DNA of 52,947 nucleotides from Bacteroidota bacterium (GCA_025352785.1 JANXSD010000142.1:1-52947), one strand, 5' to 3'. Positions 16,390-24,917 are shown, counted from the first letter of the stretch. Numbers and translations are program-made. Notes: generated by a model not told the origin, from the sequence alone.

Positions 16390-16743
16390 ATGACCGACAA
16401 CGCAACACCCATAGAATCATTATTCGAAAGAGTAGAGAACTATAGTAAAACAACGCTTGAATTGTATAAACTACAAGCAATTGACAAATCAGCAGATGTT
16501 GTTTCCTCCTTAGTTTCACGACTAGCAGTTTTTATGGCTGTTGCATTGTCGATTTTAATCATCAATATTGGCTTTGCATTATGGATTGGCGAAGTATTAG
16601 GCAATTCTTATTATGGTTTTTTTATTATAGGAGGATTCTATGCAATTGTTGCAATTTTAATTAATGCTTTCCGACATTCACTGATTAAATATCCTGTCAG
16701 CAACTCAATTATCACTCAAATGCTAAAACAAAAAAATGTATGA
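16390..16743 (+). CDS. Holin-like membrane protein (phage_holin_3_6 / Holin-X type)
   Basis: This 117-residue protein starts with an amphipathic helix (ESLFERVENYSKTTLELYKLQAIDK), followed by two membrane helices at about 45-67 and 73-95, and a basic C-terminus. The layout matches the chromosomal holin-superfamily proteins found beside YtxH genes; despite the name, nothing nearby suggests a phage. It probably acts in the inner membrane. The next gene overlaps it by 4 nt (ATGA), implying translational coupling. Confidence 0.8.
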   Translation: MTDNATPIESLFERVENYSKTTLELYKLQAIDKSADVVSSLVSRLAVFMAVALSILIINIGFALWIGEVLGNSYYGFFIIGGFYAIVAILINAFRHSLIKYPVSNSIITQMLKQKNV

Positions 16744-17156
16744 CACACTTAAATCAAACCGATGCTTTAAACGAAAAAATTATTATTGTTCAAAATAAGC
16801 AAGCGAATGAATTGAAATTGTTAAAGGAACAGTTTCATCATACTTATCAAAGTCTGAGACCAATTAACTTAATAAAATCTACATTACATGAAGTGGAATT
16901 AGCACCTGAAATAAAAACTAACCTATTTAACAATGTCATTGGGTTAACAACGGGATATCTCTCAAAAATAGTTTTGTTTGGTTCATCTCGCAACCCAATA
17001 ACGAAGTTGATGGGCACTCTTTTGCAATTTGCAATGACTAATATTGCATCAAAACATGGGCAGGACATTAAATTAGCAGGTGAAAATATAGTTCATCGCA
17101 TATTGAAATTTAGAATTAACAAAAAAAAAGAATTTCATCATAACGGTGATGCATAA
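16740..17156 (+). CDS. Conserved-type hypothetical partner of the holin-like protein
   Basis: This 138-residue protein is not recognised. The first 60 residues are polar and helical (EKIIIVQNKQANELKLLKEQF), and the middle (FNNVIGLTTGYLSKIVLFGSS, MGTLLQFAMTNIA) is mildly hydrophobic and could lie on the membrane. The C-terminus is basic. The start codon overlaps the stop of the holin-like gene, and the next small membrane gene begins 12 nt after its stop, so it is part of one translational unit. Confidence 0.7.
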   Translation: MTHLNQTDALNEKIIIVQNKQANELKLLKEQFHHTYQSLRPINLIKSTLHEVELAPEIKTNLFNNVIGLTTGYLSKIVLFGSSRNPITKLMGTLLQFAMTNIASKHGQDIKLAGENIVHRILKFRINKKKEFHHNGDA

Positions 17157-17168
17157 TTTATAAAACAC

Positions 17169-17288
17169 ATGAATAGTATTTTCAAGGGACTCATTGCAGG
17201 GTACGGAGCAAAAAAACTAGGAGGAGGTTGTTTAAGCACTATCGTAGTATTTGTTATTATCTGGATGTTACTCGGTCATTGCAATTAG
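17169..17288 (+). CDS. 39-residue membrane microprotein
   Basis: The small frame reads MNSIFKGLIAGYGAKKLGGG, then Cys, then one hydrophobic helix (LSTIVVFVIIWMLLGH) and CN. A basic, glycine-rich N-terminus before one membrane span suggests a cytoplasmic N-terminus. It lies 12 nt after the preceding gene and just before a terminator hairpin, so it closes the YtxH/holin operon. I believe related peptides occur in other Bacteroidota, but that is recollection and has not been checked. Confidence 0.65.
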   Translation: MNSIFKGLIAGYGAKKLGGGCLSTIVVFVIIWMLLGHCN

Positions 17289-17316
17289 AAATATTAGATA
17301 CTAAATAAATAAGAAC

Positions 17317-17342
17317 AATCATTCTTTTTTTAAAGAATGATT
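17317..17342 (+). terminator. Hairpin terminator of the YciE-YtxH-holin run
   Basis: AATCATTCTTT at 17317-17327 and AAAGAATGATT at 17332-17342 form an 11-bp perfect stem with a T-only loop, 29 nt after the microprotein stop. Confidence 0.7.
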
Positions 17343-17377
17343 TATCAAAAATTTGTAAATAATTTAAAATAAAAAAA

Positions 17378-18103
17378 ATGAAATTAAAAATTATCCTAAT
17401 TGTTGCATTCATTGCAATCGCAACAGTTACAATTACAAAATTTTCTTCAATAGGAAAAGCAAGCACCTCGAAAAATAGTTTTAACGCATTGCCTGACCCT
17501 GATATAATAGGGTGGTCAAAAGCCTCCATGATGGCTGTTCAAATGATGAAAAAACAATACGGTGAACCAAATGAAAAAACGGCAACCATGATGATGTGGC
17601 ATAACACAGGGCAATGGTCGCACACTGTTGTATATGCTAAGGAATTTAAGCACGACTTCCCAATGCCCCACACTGATGTGATGGAACAATGGATAAATTA
17701 CAATGTGCCAACTGAAAAGTTTACTGAGCTTGCAATGTATGACGGTAGTATAACATGCAATCGTACCAACGGAACAATTTCTGCCCGTTGCGATAAAGAA
17801 GGAGCAAATTTTCTTGCCATCAATCTTGCTAATGATATCATAAAAGGGAAAAAAGATGTGAAAACAGCCCGCGATTTTTATGCAACTACTGTAAAAGAAT
17901 TTATAAACGGAGGCAAACCTGCCTACATGCAAAAATTACAGTTTGATGTTGCACAAACAAACACAACTGACAGCGACAAGCCCTCTTCGATAATTACACA
18001 AGACGATATGATGAAAATGAAAAAGATGATGGAAATTATGGAAAAAGAAATGATGGGAATGAAAGATGACAAAATGGGCAATGACGGCAATTTGAATAAA
18101 TAA
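17378..18103 (+). CDS. Exported hypothetical protein with Met-rich tail
   Basis: This 241-residue protein starts with a hydrophobic signal segment (KIILIVAFIAIATVTI). The central region (about 40-180) contains WSKASMMAVQMMKKQYGEP, MMMWHNTGQWSHTVVY and FPMPHTDVMEQWINY, with several His and Met residues. The last 40 residues hold a run with ten Met in 26 residues (MMKMKKMMEIMEKEMMGMK). I know no named domain for it. A His/Met-rich exported protein beside a dead copper-binding bundle gene suggests soft-metal binding, but that is a guess. Confidence 0.72.
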   Translation: MKLKIILIVAFIAIATVTITKFSSIGKASTSKNSFNALPDPDIIGWSKASMMAVQMMKKQYGEPNEKTATMMMWHNTGQWSHTVVYAKEFKHDFPMPHTDVMEQWINYNVPTEKFTELAMYDGSITCNRTNGTISARCDKEGANFLAINLANDIIKGKKDVKTARDFYATTVKEFINGGKPAYMQKLQFDVAQTNTTDSDKPSSIITQDDMMKMKKMMEIMEKEMMGMKDDKMGNDGNLNK

Positions 18104-18154
18104 GTTTCTGGTTAAAATAAATATTAATCAAACAAATTTTAAAATACAGGCAAA

Positions 18155-18328
18155 ATGGAAAAGAAACAAAATCAGGAAAGTATTAAAGGCAAATCTGCTT
18201 CGTACTCAAAAGACAATCGAGTTACAAAAGCACTTGACCAAGATAAATCAAAATCATCTGCAACAAAAAATGATGACAAAAATGAAAAATCCTCATCAAC
18301 TTTCGCTAAACCAAAAACAAAGAAGTAA
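18155..18328 (+). CDS. 57-residue Lys/Ser-rich disordered protein
   Basis: The small frame from ATG 18155 (MEKKQNQESIKGKSASYSKD) to TAA 18326 is lysine-, serine- and aspartate-rich with no hydrophobic core. The AAAATGGAA start context and spacing (51 nt after the preceding gene) match its neighbours. It resembles the other hydrophilic island proteins in composition, not in sequence. Probably real, function unknown. Confidence 0.5.
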   Translation: MEKKQNQESIKGKSASYSKDNRVTKALDQDKSKSSATKNDDKNEKSSSTFAKPKTKK

Positions 18329-18409
18329 AAAATATTTTTCTATTAAATAAGGTTTTCGGACTAGTTGAGGGAACTAACATTTATTCAACCAATTTTAAAA
18401 AAAAATACT

Positions 18410-18919
18410 ATGAGCGAAACTAAAAATCTCAACAATAAAGAAGCAATTGATAAATTAAAAAATTTAGTTGACGAGATAAATATTTGTCTATTCTGCACTA
18501 ATCTAAAAACAGACGATGGTTCAAAGTGTAGTCCAATGACAGTACAAAAAGTTTGTGATCAAGGCAATGTCTGGTTTTTCAGCGAAAAGAATAGCGATAA
18601 AAATGAAGACATCGTGCAAAACAAAAGTGTGCAATTGTTTTTTTCCCATCCTGGAAAAAATAGTTACTTAGTTGTAAATGGTGACGCAGAAATAATTATT
18701 GACCGCAAGAAAATAGAAGAATTGTGGAGTCCATTAGTAAAACTCTGGTTTCCTGAAGGCAAAGATGATCCTAATTTATCCATTATTAAAGTAAAGCCAA
18801 CAACTGCATATTGTTGGGACGTAGATGGGAATAAAATGATCAATTTCTTAAAAAGGGCTGCATCAGTTGGCATAGGTAAAAATCTATTAACTGGAAAAGA
18901 GTGTGCATTAAGCATCTAA
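18410..18919 (+). CDS. General stress protein 26-type pyridoxamine 5'-phosphate oxidase-like protein
   Basis: This 169-residue split-barrel flavin-binding protein starts at ATG 18410 (MSETKNLNNKEAIDKLKNLV); the frame is open upstream to a TTG at 18365, but those residues lack family features. It has CLFCTNLKTDDGSKCSPMTV, NVWFFSEKNSDKNEDI, VQLFFSHPGKNSYLVVNGDAEII and LWFPEGKDDPNLSIIKV, typical of COG3871 (GSP26). Such proteins bind FMN or FAD, and their physiological reaction is unknown. It fits the general-stress theme of its neighbours. Confidence 0.9.
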   Translation: MSETKNLNNKEAIDKLKNLVDEINICLFCTNLKTDDGSKCSPMTVQKVCDQGNVWFFSEKNSDKNEDIVQNKSVQLFFSHPGKNSYLVVNGDAEIIIDRKKIEELWSPLVKLWFPEGKDDPNLSIIKVKPTTAYCWDVDGNKMINFLKRAASVGIGKNLLTGKECALSI

Positions 18920-18984
18920 ATCAAATAAATTTTTAATAAGGCAATTCAAAATTAATTTTAATAATAATTTAATAACTCAGCAAA

Positions 18985-19449
18985 ATGGAAAAAGAAAAAA
19001 CAATTGATGTATTGAACTCTCTAATTACAATCAACAACGACCGAATTGAAGGATATGAAACAGCATCCAAAGAGACGGAAGAACAAGATTTAAAAACTTT
19101 GTTTGCACAATTTATACTTACCAGTCAAAAATGTAAGCGAGAATTAGTGAATGAAGTCACCAAATTAGGAGGTCAACCATCCGAAGGGACAAAAAACACA
19201 GGTAAATTTTTTCGTGTATGGATGGATGTTAAGGCTGCTTTAACTGGTAAAGATCGCAAAATGATTCTTGAATCTTGCGAATACGGCGAGGACGTTGCGG
19301 TTAACACCTACAATAAAACCTTAAGAGACAACTCAACAGACCTTTCAGCCGAACATCAAACATTACTTAATGCGCAGCAATCATTAATTAAAGCAGATCA
19401 CGACAGAGTGAAGTCAATGAGAGATAGCTTGGTGGTACAGCATTCATAA
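18985..19449 (+). CDS. DUF2383 / PA2169-family four-helix-bundle protein
   Basis: This 154-residue, entirely helical protein reads TIDVLNSLITINNDRIEGYE, then LFAQFILTSQKCKRELVNEV, then FFRVWMDVKAALTGKD and ILESCEYGEDVAVNTYNKTL, the sequence order of the PA2169 family. The E/H/D pattern suggests a ferritin-like di-metal bundle, with no known reaction. It immediately precedes the wreck of another four-helix-bundle gene. Confidence 0.9.
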   Translation: MEKEKTIDVLNSLITINNDRIEGYETASKETEEQDLKTLFAQFILTSQKCKRELVNEVTKLGGQPSEGTKNTGKFFRVWMDVKAALTGKDRKMILESCEYGEDVAVNTYNKTLRDNSTDLSAEHQTLLNAQQSLIKADHDRVKSMRDSLVVQHS

Positions 19450-19457
19450 CTTGTTAA

Positions 19458-19796
19458 ATGCAAATAATATTTAAAAATAGCTGCCGAAATTATTGACCAT
19501 TGTGTAGAAACATGCCGTAAATGTGTCGATGATTGCATACGTGTGCTAACGATTGCAAAAATGTATTTGGCATGGAAACTTGTAATTGTTTATGTAATGA
19601 ATGTTTGGAAATATGTAGCCAATGGGCTGATAGTTGCGAATCAAATTCTTAGAATAAAATGCTAGCAATGCAAGTATGCATTAAAGTTTGCTAAGCGTGC
19701 GCTGATGAATGTGAAAAACATGACAGCTCAGTATTCAGGAAATGTACTCAAACGTGTCGGTCATGAGCTGATGAATACAGACAAATTGAAGCTTAA
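19458..19796 (+). pseudogene. Broken four-helix-bundle copper-binding protein (DUF326-like)
   Basis: A Cys-rich sequence can be followed across frames: AAEIIDHCVETCRKCVDDC, a one-base loss near 19541-19545, then CANDCKNVF and TCNCLCNECLEICSQWADSC. After stops at 19650-19652 and 19692-19694 it reads ACADECEKHDSS and KCTQTCRS, followed by a third stop at 19764-19766. The repeated CxxxC/CxxC pattern with C..HC and DECEKH matches DUF326 copper-storage-like bundles (Csp family). One frameshift and three nonsense codons rule out a working protein. The exact start is not defined; 19458 is the nearest upstream ATG, in another frame. Confidence 0.85.
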
Positions 19797-19982
19797 TTTA
19801 ATTTAAAATACTATAATTATTTACAATCAAATTAATTTTGAATTATTAGAAACAAAATTCCCAATTTATAGTTAATCGAAGGTAAACGCTCAACTATTCA
19901 TTTCATCGAAAAAATTTTGGTAATTCAATATTTGCAAAAATAGTTACTGGCTTAAATCGTTAATTAATAACGATTCGACCTG

Positions 19983-20027
19983 TCATAAACCGAAGATTGA
20001 AACTTAAATTCAATCTTCGGTTTATGA
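19983..20027. terminator. Strong perfect hairpin, likely bidirectional terminator
   Basis: The arms 19983-20001 and 20009-20027 are perfectly complementary over 19 bp around a 7-nt loop (ACTTAAA). No protein-coding role is seen. It lies between the dead copper-binding gene and the ABM gene. It could also start the leader of the downstream gene, whose ATG is 43 nt further on. Confidence 0.75.
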
Positions 20028-20069
20028 TCATCTTAATATTTAAAATTTATACAATTAAAAGATACCATC

Positions 20070-20390
20070 ATGATAAAATACGCATTACTTGTTACGCTAG
20101 AAGCAAAATATTGCAAAGAAAATGAAGTAGAAGCTTTTCTAAAATCAGCAATTCCACTAGTAGACGCAGAACCAAACACGATAACCTGGTATGCGCTTAA
20201 ACTTGGTGCTAACAAATTTGGAATCTTCGATACTTTTCCAAATGATGATGCACGTAAAGCACATCTTGCAGGTGAAGTTGCGAAAGCACTAATGAAAAAA
20301 GCTCCTGATTTATTTGCTACAGACCCACAAATACAACAAGTGGATGTGCTTGGAGTTAAAGAAACGGAAAAAAAATTCGCTTCCTTATAA
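20070..20390 (+). CDS. Antibiotic biosynthesis monooxygenase (ABM) domain protein
   Basis: This 106-residue single-domain protein has the ABM dimeric alpha/beta barrel pattern: YALLVTLEAKYCKENEVEAF, a central TITWYALKLGANKFGIFDTF and KAHLAGEVAKALMKKAPDLF. Relatives act as cofactor-free quinol monooxygenases or have no assigned reaction. Despite the family name, nothing nearby suggests antibiotic synthesis; quinone or redox stress fits the island better. Confidence 0.85.
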   Translation: MIKYALLVTLEAKYCKENEVEAFLKSAIPLVDAEPNTITWYALKLGANKFGIFDTFPNDDARKAHLAGEVAKALMKKAPDLFATDPQIQQVDVLGVKETEKKFASL

Positions 20391-20471
20391 ATTAATTCAA
20401 TTGCTATTATCAGGAAGGATTATTTTAAATTTTCTTCTCCCTCTAATTTTATGTTTCAAAAAATATTTATC

Positions 20472-20897
20472 ATGGAATCAACATCAGTTCACACTTTCGA
20501 AAATGTGTATGATAAATACAGCCCAATACTATATAGTATTGCACTAGAAATTTCTTCCACACAAAAGGAAGCAGAACAAATTTTAACTGCTACTTTAAAA
20601 TTTGCATACTCAAATAAGTTAATTGAAGAAAATAAACATTCCTTATGTGCATTCCTAATTAAAGCTCTTATTCAGACTGCAAACGAACATTTAAAACCAG
20701 AAAACAATTTTAGATTAAAGCAATTTGAAAATACACCAACATTGCAAAAATTTCTTTGTGAACAAAAATTCATCGATGAACTTTGTTCAGAAAAAAGTGA
20801 AAATCGTTTGCAAGCAGCTAAACAATTAAGGTTTGAACTAAATACCTTGCGCAATCTGAAAGAATCAAATCGCCAAATATACGGAGTTTCATTTTGA
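20472..20897 (+). CDS. Sigma-70 region-2-like protein lacking region 4
   Basis: From ATG 20472 the protein has 141 residues. FENVYDKYSPILYSIALEIS and KEAEQILTATLKFAY correspond to ECF sigma regions 2.1-2.2, and LCAFLIKALIQTANEHLKPE sits where region 2.4 is expected. The rest (AAKQLRFELNTLRNLKESNRQIY) may be the first turn of region 4, but the frame stops there and no helix-turn-helix follows in any frame I read downstream. It is therefore a truncated sigma factor, a sigma-derived regulator or a decaying gene. The resemblance is moderate. Confidence 0.55.
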   Translation: MESTSVHTFENVYDKYSPILYSIALEISSTQKEAEQILTATLKFAYSNKLIEENKHSLCAFLIKALIQTANEHLKPENNFRLKQFENTPTLQKFLCEQKFIDELCSEKSENRLQAAKQLRFELNTLRNLKESNRQIYGVSF

Positions 20898-21184
20898 ATA
20901 TTTTTATCAAACACGGCTTACTTATCAATCATAAGGGACAATATTCTTTCAATAAAATTTTTTGATAGAAGTAAAAAATTCTAATGTATTGCATTTTAAA
21001 ATCATTTATCGCAACTTATTTTTATGGATTGCATTCAAAATTCAAAGCATTGATAATTTCAAATGTGTCCTTTCAAATGTTATTAAGCCGTCATGAACAT
21101 TTAGTTTTCAAATCAAAAGAAAATAAAAAGAAATTAGTCATAAAAAAATATGATGTTTAGCGATTTCATACCATATTTACCATT

Positions 21185-24070
21185 ATGCAACCCGAAAAAG
21201 ACGCACCAAATCAAACTTCTGCAAAAATAACTGCGTCATTTGTTGAACAAATAAAAGCTGGTGGAGTTATTAAAGAGCCTCAGGAATATTTACAAAGACT
21301 TTTTATGTTATCGCCCTATGCCTTCTCCATAATGAAAGGAAAAGACATGATTGTAACTGTTGCAAACAAATTAATGAAAGATTTTTGGGGAAAAGGATTG
21401 AATATAGAAGGTAAAACCTTGCTCGAGATTTTACCCGAATACATTAACCAACCGTTTCCAAGTATGATTGACAGTGTTTATACCACTGGTAATCCTGTTT
21501 ATGCCAATGAAATACTTGCTAAATTAAATTACAACGGTAAAATGGTAGACCGTTATTTTAATATTGTTTACCAGCCTTATCGCGAAATTGATGACACCAT
21601 TTCTGGCGTTATTACAATTGCACATGAAGTAACAAATCAAGTTTTAGAGCGCAGAAAATTAGAAGTTAGCGAAGCATTTAACCGTTCCATATTACAAAGT
21701 AGTCCTGACTGTATTAAGATTCTTGATAATGATGGTAGGATACAGTTTATCAACGATAATGGTCTTTGTTTGATGGAGATTGATGATTTCTCTTTTCTAA
21801 AAAACAGCTATTGGTGGAACTTATGGGAAGAAAGAAGTCAACACCTCATTAAGGACGCTCTAAAAAAAGCAATGTCAGGTGAAAAAGTACAGTTTCAAGC
21901 TTTTGCGAATACACAAAAAGGAACGCCAAAATGGTGGGATGTTATTGTACTACCAGTCCAATTAGGAGGAGAAACAGGCAAGGAGCAACAAATACTTTCA
22001 GTATCAAGAGATATCACAGAATTAAAAGAGGCAACTTTAAAATTAGAAGAAAGTGAGAATCGTTATTCCAATATGATTTATACATCTCCTGCGCTTATTG
22101 CAATTTTTAAGGGAGAACAAATGATTATTGAAATTGCTAACGATGAAATTATTAAAAGTTGGGGTAAGGACAAAAGCATTATTGGCAAATCGATATTTAA
22201 TGAATTACCTGAAACAGTTGAACAGGGATTTGACAAACTTCTATTAAGCGTTTATAACACGGGTAAACCCATTCGAGTTTATGAAGCTCCATTTACACTC
22301 CTTCGCAACGGTAAGCCGGAAATAGTTTATTACACTTTTGTATATCAAGCACAGAAAGATGCAAGCGGAAAAATAATTGGTGTTGCTGTAATAGCTAACG
22401 AAGTAAGCCCACAAGCCGTTTCTAATAATAAAATACGTGCAAGTGAACAACAATTTAGATTATTGGTTCAACAAGCTCCTGTTGCCATTTGTGTATTGCG
22501 TGGTAAAAATTATGTGATAGAAGTGATTAATCATAGAATGCTTGAAATGTGGGACAGAACGTTAAATCAAGTAATAAATATACCAGCGTTTGAAGTGCTC
22601 ACGGAACTTAAAGAACAAGGATTTAAAGAACTTTTGGATAATGTATATAATTCTGGAGAAACGTTTGTAGCTGATGAGCTTCCAATTACTTTAAGACGCA
22701 AAGGCAAACTCCAAAACCTATTTGTGAAATTTATTTACGAGCCCTTGCGTGAAGCCGATGGCACTATTTCAGGAGTTATGGCACTTGCACATGAAATTAC
22801 TGAACAAGTTAATACTCGCAAAAAATTGCAATTGCAGGAAGAAATGGTGAAAGATCTATTATTGAATGCACCAGCCTTTATTTGTACCTTAACTGGACCT
22901 CTTCATGTGTATGATTTAATTAACCAACGGTATCAAAGTATATTTGGCAAACGACAAATACTGGGCAAACCAATTATGGAGGTACTTCCTGAATTAGATA
23001 GACAAGGTTTTGATATCATTCTTGATAAAGTATATCAATCCGGCGAACCTTTTGTGGGAATTGAGATACCAATATTTTTGGCGCGTGGTGAAAATTCAGA
23101 CCATCAATTATACTATTTCAATTTTAGTTGCCAACCTATGTTTGATGAGTACAAAAAAGTATATTCCATCTTAGTTTTTGGTTATGAAGTTACCGATCAA
23201 GTAAATTCAAAAAACAAAAACACTGCAACACTAAAACAACGCGAAAAAGAACTCGAGACCAAAGTACAACAGCGAACGCATGAGTTAAATGATTCCAACG
23301 AATCCCTTAAACAAATAAATGAAGAGCTTAAAAAATCAAATAAAGAGCTAGAATCATTCTCCTATATAACTGGACACGATTTGCAAGAACCTCTTCGAAA
23401 AATTCAAACACTAATAGGAAGACTTGTTGAAAAAGAAAATCATTCATTGTCAACGAAAGGAAAAGATTATTTCAACCGTATACAGGGTGAAGCTACACGA
23501 ATGCGCACCCTCATTCACGATCTACTCGAATTTTCCCGGATCAGTTCAGCAGACCTTAAATTTGAAAGCACTGATCTCACTTCCATTGTTAAAGAAGTGA
23601 TGGAGGAATATCAAGAAACCATTAAAAAGAAAAAAGCAATTATTGAGATCAAGGAGATCTGTAATTTCAAAACAATTCGATTCCAGTTTCGTCAACTTAT
23701 GCATAACCTTATCAGTAATGCACTTAAATTTTCAAACCCTGCAATACAGCCTCATATTATTATCAATAGTCAAATTATAAAATACAATAAGCCTAATCAA
23801 GACAATATCCCACTTCATCAAGAATATTGTCATATTTCAATTTCCGATAATGGGATCGGATTCGAAAAAAAATACAGTCAAAAAATCTTCGAAGTATTTC
23901 AACGTCTACATGGCAAAGAAGTGTATCCAGGTACCGGTATTGGGCTTGCCATCGTTAAAAAAATAGTTGACAACCACAACGGTATCATCACTGCTACAAG
24001 TGCCCTCAAACGAGGCGCTACATTCAATATTTACATTCCTGTAGATGGATTGAAAAATGTTTGTAATTGA
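21185..24070 (+). CDS. Soluble histidine kinase with five PAS domains
   Basis: This 961-residue protein has no membrane helix. Five PAS domains follow each other at about 35-160, 160-285, 290-415, 420-545 and 550-680; domains 1 and 3-5 share a pattern such as SPYAFSIMKGKDMIV and APVAICVLRGKNYVIEV. A short coiled coil leads to HisKA with phosphoacceptor H731 (GHDLQEPLRK). HATPase_c has N845 in NLISNALKF, then SDNGIGF and GTGIGLAIVK. It senses cytoplasmic signals, perhaps through bound cofactors, and phosphorylates a response regulator. The likely partner is the single-receiver protein at 24918. Confidence 0.92.
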   Translation: MQPEKDAPNQTSAKITASFVEQIKAGGVIKEPQEYLQRLFMLSPYAFSIMKGKDMIVTVANKLMKDFWGKGLNIEGKTLLEILPEYINQPFPSMIDSVYTTGNPVYANEILAKLNYNGKMVDRYFNIVYQPYREIDDTISGVITIAHEVTNQVLERRKLEVSEAFNRSILQSSPDCIKILDNDGRIQFINDNGLCLMEIDDFSFLKNSYWWNLWEERSQHLIKDALKKAMSGEKVQFQAFANTQKGTPKWWDVIVLPVQLGGETGKEQQILSVSRDITELKEATLKLEESENRYSNMIYTSPALIAIFKGEQMIIEIANDEIIKSWGKDKSIIGKSIFNELPETVEQGFDKLLLSVYNTGKPIRVYEAPFTLLRNGKPEIVYYTFVYQAQKDASGKIIGVAVIANEVSPQAVSNNKIRASEQQFRLLVQQAPVAICVLRGKNYVIEVINHRMLEMWDRTLNQVINIPAFEVLTELKEQGFKELLDNVYNSGETFVADELPITLRRKGKLQNLFVKFIYEPLREADGTISGVMALAHEITEQVNTRKKLQLQEEMVKDLLLNAPAFICTLTGPLHVYDLINQRYQSIFGKRQILGKPIMEVLPELDRQGFDIILDKVYQSGEPFVGIEIPIFLARGENSDHQLYYFNFSCQPMFDEYKKVYSILVFGYEVTDQVNSKNKNTATLKQREKELETKVQQRTHELNDSNESLKQINEELKKSNKELESFSYITGHDLQEPLRKIQTLIGRLVEKENHSLSTKGKDYFNRIQGEATRMRTLIHDLLEFSRISSADLKFESTDLTSIVKEVMEEYQETIKKKKAIIEIKEICNFKTIRFQFRQLMHNLISNALKFSNPAIQPHIIINSQIIKYNKPNQDNIPLHQEYCHISISDNGIGFEKKYSQKIFEVFQRLHGKEVYPGTGIGLAIVKKIVDNHNGIITATSALKRGATFNIYIPVDGLKNVCN

Positions 24071-24311
24071 ATTAAATGCCTTTATCAATTTCTGTTTTTG
24101 CTATACAAACAACAATTTTTATTAATAATAATTACAGTACATATTACCGTATATAAAAAGGCTGCAACGATAAAGTAATATTTTTGAGGTACTTGATTTA
24201 GCTTCATGTACATGGCGAATATAACTTTAATAAAATGGGGAAAAAATTACCACTTTTCAATTGCGAAATAATATTAAGTCATGTTGGCGCACATATTTGT
24301 ATGATCTCTTA

Positions 24312-24340
24312 ATTGCCATTAAGCAATTATTTTACATTTG
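24312..24340 (+). promoter_or_regulatory. Bacteroidota promoter of the AraC-type gene
   Basis: TTG at 24313-24315 and TACATTTG at 24333-24340 (exact TAnnTTTG) are 17 bp apart. The -7 box ends 10 nt before the ATG at 24351, which supports that start over the upstream in-frame ATG at 24261. Confidence 0.7.
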
Positions 24341-24350
24341 TATAAAGAAT

Positions 24351-24911
24351 ATGAAAATTTACATCAAGTATGACTTAAATGCTGTTTGTAAAAAAATACT
24401 TCAAGAACAATTAGAGAAACTCAAACTTAAATATTCTTTACTAGATTTTAATGAAGTAGAAATAAACGGAGCTTTATCAGCCACAAAATTAAAACAACTC
24501 AATACAGCACTAAATAATTACAGTATACAAATTGTAGAGAGTTCTAAAAGTATTTTAATACAAAAGATAAAAGACGAAATCAGAGAAATGGTATATGGTG
24601 AAGGTGAAACAACACGTTTGAAAACTTCATTATGGTTAGGAGCAAAATTTAAAAAACCCTATAAATATCTCTCTTCTATTTTTACTGAAGTTACTTTCAC
24701 TACCATCGAAAAATTTATCATTCTTCAAAAAGTTGAGCGTTCAAAAGAATTGATAATTGCTAATATACTGAACTTTTCAGAAATTGCAAGTTTACTTAAC
24801 TATAGCAGTACTGCACATTTTAGTGTTCAATTTAAAAATACAACAGGTTTAACACCCTCCGCATTTCAATATATCATTAAAACAAAAGAACATAATCCAA
24901 CCAAATTATAA
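24351..24911 (+). CDS. Short AraC-family transcriptional regulator
   Basis: Starting at 24351 the protein has 186 residues. The first 90 (MKIYIKYDLNAVCKKILQEQ...) are a small domain I do not recognise as a sensor or cupin. The C-terminal part is an AraC double helix-turn-helix: TTIEKFIILQKVERSKELI, FSEIASLLNYSSTAHFSVQF and the family end GLTPSAFQ. The upstream in-frame ATG at 24261 would put the promoter inside the gene. It lies between the PAS kinase and a receiver protein, 6 nt before the latter, so the three probably form one signalling unit. Confidence 0.85.
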   Translation: MKIYIKYDLNAVCKKILQEQLEKLKLKYSLLDFNEVEINGALSATKLKQLNTALNNYSIQIVESSKSILIQKIKDEIREMVYGEGETTRLKTSLWLGAKFKKPYKYLSSIFTEVTFTTIEKFIILQKVERSKELIIANILNFSEIASLLNYSSTAHFSVQFKNTTGLTPSAFQYIIKTKEHNPTKL

Positions 24912-24917
24912 TCAAAA

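Noticed and set aside
16390-16743. Prophage lysis gene
   Set aside because: The holin-like protein has no endolysin, capsid or other phage genes around it and belongs to a stress-type operon.
17516-17932. 138-codon minus-strand frame inside the Met-rich exported protein gene
   Set aside because: It is the antisense of His/Met codons and gives His/Phe/Cys-rich noise; the plus frame has a signal segment and sensible spacing.
20070-20390. Antibiotic biosynthesis cluster
   Set aside because: Only a lone ABM domain is present; no biosynthetic enzymes are nearby.
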